Source: Actinomycetota bacterium (lineage in GTDB: Bacteria; Actinomycetota; Actinomycetes; S36-B12). Taken from it: a DNA stretch of 5,502 nt. Positions 1 through 5,468 of the stretch are shown in pieces. A model generated the notes under the pieces. The model was not told the DNA's origin and did no database searches. It saw only the letters and a program-made list of their open reading frames with translations. How positions within the stretch are numbered: the stretch's first letter is position 1; the number at the start of each line of letters is the position of its first letter. The stretch lies in assembly GCA_016870425.1 (NCBI GenBank), contig VGBQ01000166.1, forward strand, positions 1 through 5,502. The letters are read 5' to 3'. Both the position numbers and the translations under genes were made by a program.

Positions 1-944
1 CCGACCGATGCTCCCTGCGGTGCACCTACTGCATGCCCGCTGACTTCGCCGACTGGATTCCCAGTGCCGAGCTCCTCACCACCGACGAGCTCATGTGCGT
101 CCTCGGCATCTCGGTGGATGAGGGCATCGACGAGGTGCGTCTGACCGGGGGCGAGCCACTCCTGCGCCCCGACGTCGTCGACGTCGTACGCCGCATCAAC
201 GCCCTGCCCCGCCCGCCGCGGATCTCCATCACCACCAATGCCCTTCGCCTGTCGGGCCTCGCCGGCCCCCTCCGCGATGCCGGGCTGGAGAGGGTCAACG
301 TCAGCCTCGACACCCTGGACCGCGAGCGCTTCAAGAAGCTCACGCACCGCGATCGACTCGACGACGTCTTCGCTGGGCTCGCGGCGGCCAAAGCCGCGGG
401 ACTCGCCCCGGTCAAGGTCAATGCCGTGCTCATGCGCGGGGTCAACGAGGACGAGGCGGTGCCCATGCTGCGGCGCGCCCTCGACGAGGGCTGGCAGTTG
501 CGCTTCATTGAGCAGATGCCGCTGGATGCCGGCGGCCTGTGGAATCGCGCCAACATGGTGACGGCCGAGGAGATCCTCGAGAGTCTGTCCTCGGCGTTCG
601 ACATCACTGCACTTCCTCAGCGCGGCACCGCACCGGCTGAGGAGTTCTACGTCAACGGCGGACCCGCGACCGTCGGCGTCATCGCGAGCGTCACGCGTCC
701 CTTCTGTGGCACATGCGACCGACTGCGCCTCACGGCCGACGGTCAGTTGCGCAATTGCCTCTTCGCGCGCGACGAGACGGACCTGCGCGCCGTGCTGCGT
801 GACGAGCACCTCACCGAGGCCGAGCGCGAGGCCGAAGTTCGCCGGCGCCTGCACGCAAGTGTGCAGGCCAAGCTGCCCGGTCACGGCATCAACGATCCGA
901 CATTCATCCAGCCGCCGCGGCCCATGAGCGCTATCGGCGGCTAG
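1..944 (+). CDS. moaA: GTP 3',8-cyclase MoaA, 5'-truncated by the window edge
   Basis: Radical SAM enzyme that converts GTP to 3',8-cyclo-GTP, the first step of molybdenum cofactor synthesis, in the cytoplasm. The reading frame enters the window open, with its first full codon at position 3, and 313 residues are visible. A family length of roughly 330-360 suggests that about 20-40 N-terminal residues lie outside. The CxxxCxxC motif for the SAM-binding 4Fe-4S cluster is at visible residues 3, 7 and 10, so the ATG at 33 lies inside the gene and is not the start. The GGEP motif follows near residue 50. The C-terminal second cluster is CxxC-x13-C (residues 235, 238, 252), with the CDRLRLT arginines expected to contact GTP. 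The protein ends in Gly-Gly, the conserved C-terminal motif MoaA needs for activity. It is convergent with moaD, and the two stops overlap. Identification is firm; only the start is missing. Confidence 0.96.
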   Translation, partial: DRCSLRCTYCMPADFADWIPSAELLTTDELMCVLGISVDEGIDEVRLTGGEPLLRPDVVDVVRRINALPRPPRISITTNALRLSGLAGPLRDAGLERVNVSLDTLDRERFKKLTHRDRLDDVFAGLAAAKAAGLAPVKVNAVLMRGVNEDEAVPMLRRALDEGWQLRFIEQMPLDAGGLWNRANMVTAEEILESLSSAFDITALPQRGTAPAEEFYVNGGPATVGVIASVTRPFCGTCDRLRLTADGQLRNCLFARDETDLRAVLRDEHLTEAEREAEVRRRLHASVQAKLPGHGINDPTFIQPPRPMSAIGG

Positions 945-950
945 CCGCCG
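935..950. repeat. 16-bp perfect palindrome over the shared moaA/moaD stop
   Basis: CGGCGGCTAGCCGCCG reads the same on both strands and is centred on CTAG. The TAG of moaA (942-944) and the TAG of moaD (941-943, minus strand) overlap by two bases within it. Each strand reads GGC GGC TAG, so the palindrome follows from both proteins ending in Gly-Gly with the same codons. There is no loop and no T-tract, so it is unlikely to be a normal intrinsic terminator. Confidence 0.9.
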
Positions 951-1195
951 GCGAAGGGCGGGAGTACGTCGACCCGCGCCCCCGGGGGCACCGGCTCCGC
1001 GTCTTCGCGGGCAGCGATCCCGTCGACGAGGATCGAGCAGCGCGGCAGCACCTGACTCAGACCGGGTGCCTGCGCGACGGCACCGCCGAGCACACCCGCG
1101 AGGGTGCCGGCCGAGACCTCGAGCACGCTTGCACCCGCCGCCGAGCGCGCCGCGGCGAAGAGGTGCACCTCGACAGGTCGCGGGGCGTCCGGCAT
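941..1195 (-). CDS. moaD: Molybdopterin synthase sulfur-carrier subunit MoaD (ThiS/MoaD family)
   Basis: Small beta-grasp sulfur carrier. Its C-terminal glycine is adenylylated and thiocarboxylated, and it donates sulfur to cPMP in the MoaD-MoaE synthase. From the chosen start the protein is 84 residues, the usual MoaD length. It shows the N-terminal strand VEVHLFAAAR, a middle CSILVDG strand, a late PPGARVDVLPPFAGG segment and the essential C-terminal Gly-Gly. The start is uncertain: ATG at 1195 fits the domain edge, and ATG at 1213 would add six residues. Neither has a good Shine-Dalgarno sequence. A GAGACT six bases before 1195 could be a weak -10 box for a leaderless message. The gene is convergent with moaA and divergent from coxG. 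The MoaE partner is not in the window. The longer upstream extension of this open frame runs into coxG and is not credible. Confidence 0.9.
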   Translation of the reverse strand: MPDAPRPVEVHLFAAARSAAGASVLEVSAGTLAGVLGGAVAQAPGLSQVLPRCSILVDGIAAREDAEPVPPGARVDVLPPFAGG

Positions 1196-1274
1196 GCGGC
1201 TAGTCTCAACCATCACAGCCGCGCGGGCCTGCCGGGCCCCACACGCACGCGTGGCTCGACCTCGGGAGTCGTGC
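1196..1274. promoter_or_regulatory. Divergent moaD-coxG intergenic region
   Basis: This is the only sizeable non-coding stretch in the window (79 bases, or 61 if moaD starts at 1213), and it must hold promoters for both directions unless transcription reads through. It contains two small dyads: GGGCC (1225-1229) with GGCCC (1235-1239), and CACGC (1242-1246) with GCGTG (1249-1253). Both could be operator half-sites or chance in GC-rich DNA. No clear -35/-10 pair was found on the plus strand; TAGTCT at 1201-1206 resembles a -10 box but has no well-spaced -35. Treat promoter positions as unresolved. Confidence 0.4.
1264..1268 (+). promoter_or_regulatory. Shine-Dalgarno site of coxG
   Basis: GGGAG lies six bases before the ATG at 1275. 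It decides the start against upstream in-frame codons such as the ATG at 1104, which would place the N-terminus antisense inside moaD. Confidence 0.7.
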
Positions 1275-1904
1275 ATGGACCTCCAGAACTCCTTCGTCGT
1301 ACCCGCCGACATCGACACGGCGTGGCGGACCCTCCTCGACGTCGAGGCGATCGCGCCCTGCATGCCTGGCGCGACGCTCGAGACGGTCGATGGCGACCTC
1401 TTCACGGGCTCGGTCAAGGTCAAACTCGGCCCGGTCAACATGACCTACGGCGGCAAGGCGCGCTTCATCGAAAAGGACGAGGCGACACACCGGGCAGTGA
1501 TCGAAGGCACGGGCAAGGAGACGCGTGGCTCAGGCACTGCCTCAGCCCTGGTCACCTGCCAGCTCATCGCGGAGTCCGTCGATCGCACGCGCGTCGAGGT
1601 GGCCACCGACCTCACCGTGACGGGCAAGCCGGCTCAGTTCGGTCGCGGCGTCATGCAAGACGTCGCGGGTCGCATCATCGACCAGTTCTCGGCCAACCTC
1701 GAGTCGGTGATCGCCGCGAGCGGCAGGGCCGCGTCCGCCGACGGCACGCCGGCGCCCGCACCCTCGCCGCTCCCCCAGGCCTCGGACAGCATCGACCTGC
1801 TCGGCACCGCCGGTGCACCCGTGCTCAAGCGCGTGCTCCCCGCCGTGGGGATCCTCGTGGCGGTCATCGGCATCATTTGGCTCATCGCACGACGACGCGG
1901 CTAG
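1275..1904 (+). CDS. coxG: CoxG-like SRPBCC protein with C-terminal membrane anchor
   Basis: CO dehydrogenase subunit G family, 209 residues. Residues 1-150 form the SRPBCC (START-like) hydrophobic-cavity domain, with hallmarks such as the SFVVPADIDTAW opening, the IAPCMPGATLE segment (residues 26-36), the VKVKLGPVNMTYGGKARF strand pair and GRGVMQDVAGRIIDQF. A Pro/Ala/Ser-rich linker (about 150-170) leads to one hydrophobic segment (about 187-205) capped by Arg-Arg-Arg, a C-terminal tail anchor with the main domain on the cytoplasmic side. In Oligotropha, CoxG tethers CO dehydrogenase to the membrane; a part in passing electrons or quinone between the enzyme and the membrane is plausible for actinobacterial homologues but is inference here. 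It is the first gene of the plus-strand run, and the next gene starts 27 bases later. The start is supported by GGGAG at 1264-1268. Family assignment is strong; the exact partner enzyme is unknown. Confidence 0.88.
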   Translation: MDLQNSFVVPADIDTAWRTLLDVEAIAPCMPGATLETVDGDLFTGSVKVKLGPVNMTYGGKARFIEKDEATHRAVIEGTGKETRGSGTASALVTCQLIAESVDRTRVEVATDLTVTGKPAQFGRGVMQDVAGRIIDQFSANLESVIAASGRAASADGTPAPAPSPLPQASDSIDLLGTAGAPVLKRVLPAVGILVAVIGIIWLIARRRG

Positions 1905-1919
1905 GCCCGATCGACCAGC

Positions 1920-1925
1920 GAGAGG
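1920..1925 (+). promoter_or_regulatory. Shine-Dalgarno site deciding the GTG start of the XdhC/CoxF gene
   Basis: GAGAGG sits six bases before GTG at 1932 and twelve before the alternative ATG at 1938. The spacing favours GTG, which gives the N-terminus Met-Thr-Met-Thr-Thr. Confidence 0.65.
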
Positions 1926-1931
1926 CACACT

Positions 1932-2831
1932 GTGACCATGACCACCCGTGAGCTCCGGGAGCGAGCCGACGCCCTTGCGGCCGATCGCATTCCCTTCGTC
2001 CACGCGCGCGTGGTCCTCGCCGAGCGCCCCACGTCGGCCAAGCCCGGCGACGAGGCGATCGTCCTTGCCGACGGCACGATCGAGGGATTCGTAGGTGGCC
2101 AGTGCGCCCTGGCCACCCTGCGCGCGCAGGGCCTGGCCGTCCTCGAGCGCCGAGAGAGCGCCCTCCTGCGCATCGCGCCCACCCCTGAGCCTGATCAGCC
2201 CGGACGCGTCATCGTCCACAACCCCTGTCAATCCGGTGGCACCCTGGAGATCTTCATGGAGCCTGTCCTCCCCGCCCCGCTCGTGCGCGTGCTGGGCACC
2301 ACACCCATCGGCATCGCCGTCGCGCGGGTCGGCGCGTCCCTCGGATACGACATCGAGTCCTGGGACGCCGGGACCGGCACACCCGACCTCTCCACCACCG
2401 ACGCGGTCGTCGTCGCATCGCATGGCAACGGAGAAGAAGCCGTGCTCGAAGCCGCCGTCCACGCCGATGTCCCCTACATCGGGCTCGTCGCGAGTCGCAA
2501 GCGCGGTGCCGCCGTCCTTGCCTCACTCGACCTCACCGACGACGAGAAGGCACGCATCCGCACGCCGGCCGGCATGGACATCGGTGCCCGCACCGCCGAG
2601 GAGGTGGCCCTGTCGATCCTGGCAGAGGTCATCGCCCAGCGTCAGGGTGAGCCACGCGCCCTGACCGCGCCTCCCCCCACGGCGACAGCGGTCGATCCCG
2701 TCTGCCACATGGATGTGGTCACTGTGCCGACCTCCCTGCACGCCGAGGTCGACGGCGCCACCTGGTGGTTCTGCTGCCAGGGCTGCCTGGACCGCTTCGT
2801 CGCCGATCCGGCGGCCTTTGCACGGGCGTGA
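1932..2831 (+). CDS. XdhC/CoxF-type Mo-enzyme maturation factor fused to a YHS domain
   Basis: XdhC family protein, 299 residues. XdhC proteins bind molybdenum cofactor, help sulfurate it and hand it to molybdenum hydroxylases; the Cox-type members (CoxF, CoxI) serve CO dehydrogenase. Residues 1-115 are the XdhC/CoxI domain, with GGQC at 55-58 in place of the common GGCVE, and NPCQSGGTLEIFMEP around Cys99. Residues 117-236 are the Rossmann-like domain, ending in the typical PAGMDIGARTAEEVALSILAE. Its nucleotide loop reads G-T-T-P-I-G (122-127), not GxGxxG. After a short Pro/Thr/Ala linker, residues 255-299 (bases 2694-2828) form a YHS domain: DPVCHMDV with Cys258, then FCCQGC with Cys281, Cys282 and Cys285, a cysteine pattern of metal-binding YHS/TRASH-like modules. 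GTG start chosen from its SD site. Its stop overlaps the coxD start (GTGA). CoxF versus CoxI cannot be settled from sequence alone. Confidence 0.9.
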   Translation: MTMTTRELRERADALAADRIPFVHARVVLAERPTSAKPGDEAIVLADGTIEGFVGGQCALATLRAQGLAVLERRESALLRIAPTPEPDQPGRVIVHNPCQSGGTLEIFMEPVLPAPLVRVLGTTPIGIAVARVGASLGYDIESWDAGTGTPDLSTTDAVVVASHGNGEEAVLEAAVHADVPYIGLVASRKRGAAVLASLDLTDDEKARIRTPAGMDIGARTAEEVALSILAEVIAQRQGEPRALTAPPPTATAVDPVCHMDVVTVPTSLHAEVDGATWWFCCQGCLDRFVADPAAFARA

Positions 2832-3727
2832 GCATGCACGGTGACGCGCTGGCCGGGGTCGTGCCTGATGTCGCGTCGCTGGCGCGCAGCCTGGAGGACT
2901 CGGGATACCTCGCCGACCCGGGTCTCGCCACGGCGCTCTTCTGCGCCGTACGGCTCCCACAGCCGGTCCTCCTCGAGGGCGAGGCCGGAGTCGGCAAGAC
3001 CCAGGCGGCCAAGGCCCTCGCCGCGGCACTCGACACGCCACTCATCCGCCTGCAGTGCTTTGAAGGCATCGATGCCGCAGAGGCCCTCTACGAGTGGAAC
3101 TACGCCCGGCAGCTCCTCGGTATCCGTCTCGCTGAAGCGCGCGGAGAGGGCTTGGAGGAGTCGAGCCTCTTCTCTCGCGACTACCTGGTCGAGCGCCCGC
3201 TGCTCCAGGCGGTGGAGCACCCCGGCCCGCGCCCGGCCGTGTTGCTGATCGACGAGGTCGACCGGGCTGACGAGGAGTTCGAGGCATTCCTCTTCGAACT
3301 CCTCGCCGAAGCCTCGGTGACGATCCCGGAGATCGGCACCCTGCATGCGCGCCACGCTCCGATCGTGATCCTCACCTCGAATCGCACGCGCGACCTGCAC
3401 GATGCCCTCAAGAGGCGATGCCTCTACCACTGGATCGACTACCCCTCCCTTGAGCACGCCACGGCCATCGTGCGCATGCGCGTGCCGGAGGCCGGGGATC
3501 GACTGGTCTCCCAGATTGCCGCTGCCGTCTCGCGACTGCGCACCATCGATGTGCAGAAGCCACCCGGCATCGCCGAGGCCATCGACTGGGTGCACGCGGC
3601 TGTGCTCCTCGGCGTTCACGAACTCGACGCCGAGGCGGTGCAGCGCACGCTGGGCTCGGTCCTGAAGTATCGCGAGGATCACGACGTCGCGGTCGAGGCC
3701 GGGCTTGCCTGGGTGAGCGGTGCCTGA
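2828..3727 (+). CDS. coxD: CoxD-like MoxR-family AAA+ ATPase
   Basis: AAA+ ATPase of the MoxR group, 299 residues. In Oligotropha, CoxD is an ATP-dependent chaperone-like factor required to sulfurate the molybdenum of CO dehydrogenase before copper enters. Walker A is GEAGVGKT (residues 51-58), Walker B is VLLIDEVD (138-145), the sensor-1 Asn is in LTSN (Asn185), and the likely arginine finger is in ALKRRC (196-197). The segment YEWNYARQLLGIRL after Walker A, followed by the SRDYLVERPLLQA insert, is characteristic of the CoxD branch of MoxR proteins. The start is GTG at 2828, giving a four-base GTGA overlap with the preceding stop; ATG at 2834 is the alternative. No strong SD is present, so translational coupling is likely. 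It lies directly before the VWA partner coxE, the usual MoxR-VWA pairing. Confidence 0.92.
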   Translation: MSMHGDALAGVVPDVASLARSLEDSGYLADPGLATALFCAVRLPQPVLLEGEAGVGKTQAAKALAAALDTPLIRLQCFEGIDAAEALYEWNYARQLLGIRLAEARGEGLEESSLFSRDYLVERPLLQAVEHPGPRPAVLLIDEVDRADEEFEAFLFELLAEASVTIPEIGTLHARHAPIVILTSNRTRDLHDALKRRCLYHWIDYPSLEHATAIVRMRVPEAGDRLVSQIAAAVSRLRTIDVQKPPGIAEAIDWVHAAVLLGVHELDAEAVQRTLGSVLKYREDHDVAVEAGLAWVSGA

Positions 3728-4943
3728 CCTCGTCCCACACTCGGCCCCGCCCGCCCAGGCGGACCTGGCCGCCTTGGCCGCCGCGTTTGGAGAGCGCCTG
3801 CACTCCGCCGGCGTGCCCGTGACGCCCGAGCGAGCGAGCAGGTTCGCCGAGGCCGTGCTCCTGGCCTCGCCGCGGACCATCCCCGAGGCCTACTGGCTCG
3901 GGCGCGTCACGTTGCTCACGGGCCACTTCCAGATCCCGGTCTACGACCGCGTCTTCGACGAGCACTTCCGAGGCTACGTCGACCTGGTCGAGCAGACCGG
4001 GCCGGCGGCACCCTCACCCGCCAGCCCCCTGTCGGCTGGCGAGCGTGCGCCCCGGGAGACGCACGCGCCCACGCAGGGCGCATCACACTCCCCCATCACC
4101 AGCGCAACACCGGGCCTGGACGCCCGCGGCGACGGCGAGGCTGAGGAGATGTCCGTGCTCGCAGCCGCGAGCACGAGCGAGCGCCTGGCGGGCCGCGACT
4201 TCTCCGAGTGCTCCCCCGAGGAGTTGGCCCTGCTCCGCCGACTGGTGGAGCAGTTGCCACTCGTGCCTCCTCAGCGCCGCGGGCGGCGACTGCGCCGTCA
4301 TGCGCGCGGCGACCGACTCGACGTCCGCGCAACACTGCGGACCGCCTACCGCACCGGCGGCGATCCCGTGCGCCGGTCGCTTCGGCGACATGCCGAGCGA
4401 CCCCGCCGCGTGGTCCTCATCGCCGACGTCTCCGGATCCATGGAGCCCTACGCGCGCGTCTATCTGCATCTGATGCGCGGAGCGGTGCGCGCACTCGGCT
4501 CGGAGGCCTTCGTCTTCGCGACGCGGCTGACGCGCCTGACTCGGCAACTGGCCACGGGCGGCCCGGACTACGCCTACGCGCGCGTCGCCGACGCGACACC
4601 TGACTGGGCGGGCGGCACACGTATCGGCACCGCACTCACGCGGTTCCTCGACGAGCACGGTCGCCGGGGCCTGGCGCGGGGCGCCATCGTCGTGGTCGTC
4701 TCCGACGGCTGGGAGATCGGCGACCCCCACGAGGTGGGCGAGGCCATGCGCCGACTGGGGCGCCTCGCGCACCACATCATCTGGGTCAATCCGCGCAGCG
4801 CGGCCGCGGAGTTCCAGCCACTAGCGGGTGGCATGGCCGCCGCGCTCCCGCATGTGGATACCTTCCTCAGCGGACATTCGGTCCGGGCGCTGGAGGACCT
4901 CCTCGCCGCCATCCGAGAGGCAGGTGAGCGACGCCGTGTCTGA
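3720..4943 (+). CDS. coxE: CoxE-like VWA-domain protein
   Basis: VWA-containing CoxE family protein, 407 residues, the expected partner of the CoxD ATPase. In Oligotropha, CoxE works with CoxD and CoxF in forming the Cu-S-Mo site. Residues 1-92 are a helical N-terminal region typical of the family (RFAEAVLLASPRTIPEAYWLGRVTLL). Residues 95-145 are a low-complexity Pro/Ala/Ser/Thr/Gly linker. A basic stretch follows (186-230, many Arg), and the VWA fold runs from about 230 to 400. The metal-ion-dependent adhesion site looks complete: DVSGS (Asp236, Ser238, Ser240), Thr300 in GGTRIG and Asp329 in VVSDGWE. The IIWVNPR strand is a CoxE hallmark. GTG at 3720 overlaps coxD by eight bases (GTGCCTGA). 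A GGTGAG lies only two bases upstream, too close for a standard SD, so coupling to coxD is likely. No signal peptide or membrane segment is visible. Confidence 0.92.
   Translation: MPDLVPHSAPPAQADLAALAAAFGERLHSAGVPVTPERASRFAEAVLLASPRTIPEAYWLGRVTLLTGHFQIPVYDRVFDEHFRGYVDLVEQTGPAAPSPASPLSAGERAPRETHAPTQGASHSPITSATPGLDARGDGEAEEMSVLAAASTSERLAGRDFSECSPEELALLRRLVEQLPLVPPQRRGRRLRRHARGDRLDVRATLRTAYRTGGDPVRRSLRRHAERPRRVVLIADVSGSMEPYARVYLHLMRGAVRALGSEAFVFATRLTRLTRQLATGGPDYAYARVADATPDWAGGTRIGTALTRFLDEHGRRGLARGAIVVVVSDGWEIGDPHEVGEAMRRLGRLAHHIIWVNPRSAAAEFQPLAGGMAAALPHVDTFLSGHSVRALEDLLAAIREAGERRRV
4019..4081. repeat. Three adjacent inverted repeats in the coxE linker-coding region
   Basis: CGCCAGCC (4019-4026) pairs with GGCTGGCG (4034-4041) across a 7-base loop. 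GCGTGCG (4043-4049) pairs with CGCACGC (4060-4066) across a 10-base loop. GCGCCC (4065-4070) pairs with GGGCGC (4076-4081) across a 5-base loop, sharing two bases with the second dyad. All lie inside the codons for the disordered linker of CoxE. They could fold in mRNA, or simply reflect GC-rich low-constraint sequence. Confidence 0.6.
4922..4927 (+). promoter_or_regulatory. Shine-Dalgarno site deciding the mogA start
   Basis: AGGTGA is an excellent match to the 16S anti-SD and lies eight bases before GTG at 4936. The in-frame GTG at 4924 lies within this motif and has GAGAGG only three bases upstream, so 4936 is preferred. Confidence 0.65.
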
Positions 4944-5439
4944 ACCTCGCACCGCACGTGTGATCACGGTGTCCACGCGCGCGTCGGCGGGCGTGTGGGA
5001 GGACCGCTCCGGTCCCGTCCTCGCCGACGGCCTCGCCGGGATGGGCCTGGACGTCACCGGGCCTGTCGTGGTGAGCGATGGCGACCCTGTCGAGGTCGCC
5101 TTGCGCGATGCCATCGCTGACGGGATAGACCTGGTGGTGACGACGGGGGGCACCGGTCTCACTCCCGCTGATCTCACGCCGGAGATGACCGCTCGCGTGA
5201 TCGACCGGCCCGTGCCGGGAGTCGCCGAGGCGATCCGCGCCCACGGCGCGACCCAGGGCATACCCACCGCGGTGCTGAGCAGGGGCATCGCTGGACTGGC
5301 AGGTCGCACCCTCATCGTCAACCTGCCCGGATCTCCGGGGGGTGCCCGCGATGGCCTGGCGGTCCTGGCCCCGCTGATCGACCACGCACTGGACCAGATC
5401 GCCGGGGGCGACCATGCGCGCCCGCCCGCAGGAGATTGA
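4936..5439 (+). CDS. mogA: MogA/MoaB-family molybdopterin adenylyltransferase
   Basis: Molybdopterin-binding domain protein, 167 residues, a normal length for the single-domain MogA/MoaB family. The expected reaction is adenylylation of molybdopterin with ATP, which readies it for molybdate insertion by a MoeA protein. The opening strand VITVSTRASAG and the ED at residues 22-23 match the family. The signature TTGGTGLTPADLTPE is at 69-83, and the closing VNLPGSPGGARDGL is at 128-141. GTG at 4936 overlaps the coxE stop by eight bases (GTGTCTGA) and follows AGGTGA; GTG at 4924 would add four residues. As last gene of the run it links cofactor supply to the cox maturation factors. MogA versus MoaB naming cannot be settled by eye; an inactive MoaB-like paralogue is not excluded, but the signature residues are intact. 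Confidence 0.9.
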   Translation: MSEPRTARVITVSTRASAGVWEDRSGPVLADGLAGMGLDVTGPVVVSDGDPVEVALRDAIADGIDLVVTTGGTGLTPADLTPEMTARVIDRPVPGVAEAIRAHGATQGIPTAVLSRGIAGLAGRTLIVNLPGSPGGARDGLAVLAPLIDHALDQIAGGDHARPPAGD

Positions 5440-5455
5440 GCACCCGCCCCGCCAC

Positions 5456-5468
5456 TACCCTGGACAGG
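5456..5468 (+). promoter_or_regulatory. Probable leaderless promoter (-10 box and start site) of the last gene
   Basis: TACCCT (5456-5461) matches the TANNNT -10 consensus. It is followed by exactly six bases and then the GTG at 5468, so the transcript would begin at, or one base from, the start codon. No strong SD precedes the GTG. TTGAGC at 5436-5441 resembles a -35 box, but its 14-base spacer is short. Leaderless genes of this geometry are common in Actinomycetota. Confidence 0.5.

Noticed and set aside
33..35. ATG at 33 as the moaA start
   Set aside because: The essential CxxxCxxC cluster cysteines are encoded before it, at 9-32 in the same frame, so the gene must start outside the window.
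26..607. A 193-codon minus-strand frame antisense to moaA
   Set aside because: Its Ser/Arg-rich translation has no domain character, while the plus strand encodes an unmistakable MoaA.
935..950. moaA/moaD palindrome as a bidirectional rho-independent terminator
   Set aside because: The perfect dyad has no spacer for a loop without breaking the central pairs, and no T-run follows on either strand; the coding Gly-Gly-stop explanation is sufficient.
1201..1206. TAGTCT as the plus-strand -10 box of coxG
   Set aside because: The nearest -35-like element (TCGACA, 1170-1175) is 25 bases away, too far for normal spacing, so a promoter cannot be asserted.
1542..2462. A 306-codon open frame on the minus strand
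   Set aside because: It is antisense to coxG and the XdhC gene, compositionally odd (rich in Gly, Asp, Arg, His) and without motifs. It is a GC-rich shadow frame.
2642..3880. A 412-codon open frame on the minus strand
   Set aside because: It lies antisense to the YHS tail, all of coxD and the start of coxE, which have clear family motifs. Long antisense frames are expected in high-GC codon usage, and its translation shows no recognisable domain.
4019..4041. 8-bp stem with 7-base loop as an intrinsic terminator
   Set aside because: It is well inside the coxE coding region and has no following T-tract.
4924..4926. GTG at 4924 as the mogA start
   Set aside because: It lies inside the AGGTGA motif that serves GTG 4936 at normal spacing. 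The site before 4924 is only three bases away. It is not fully excluded, but it is less likely.
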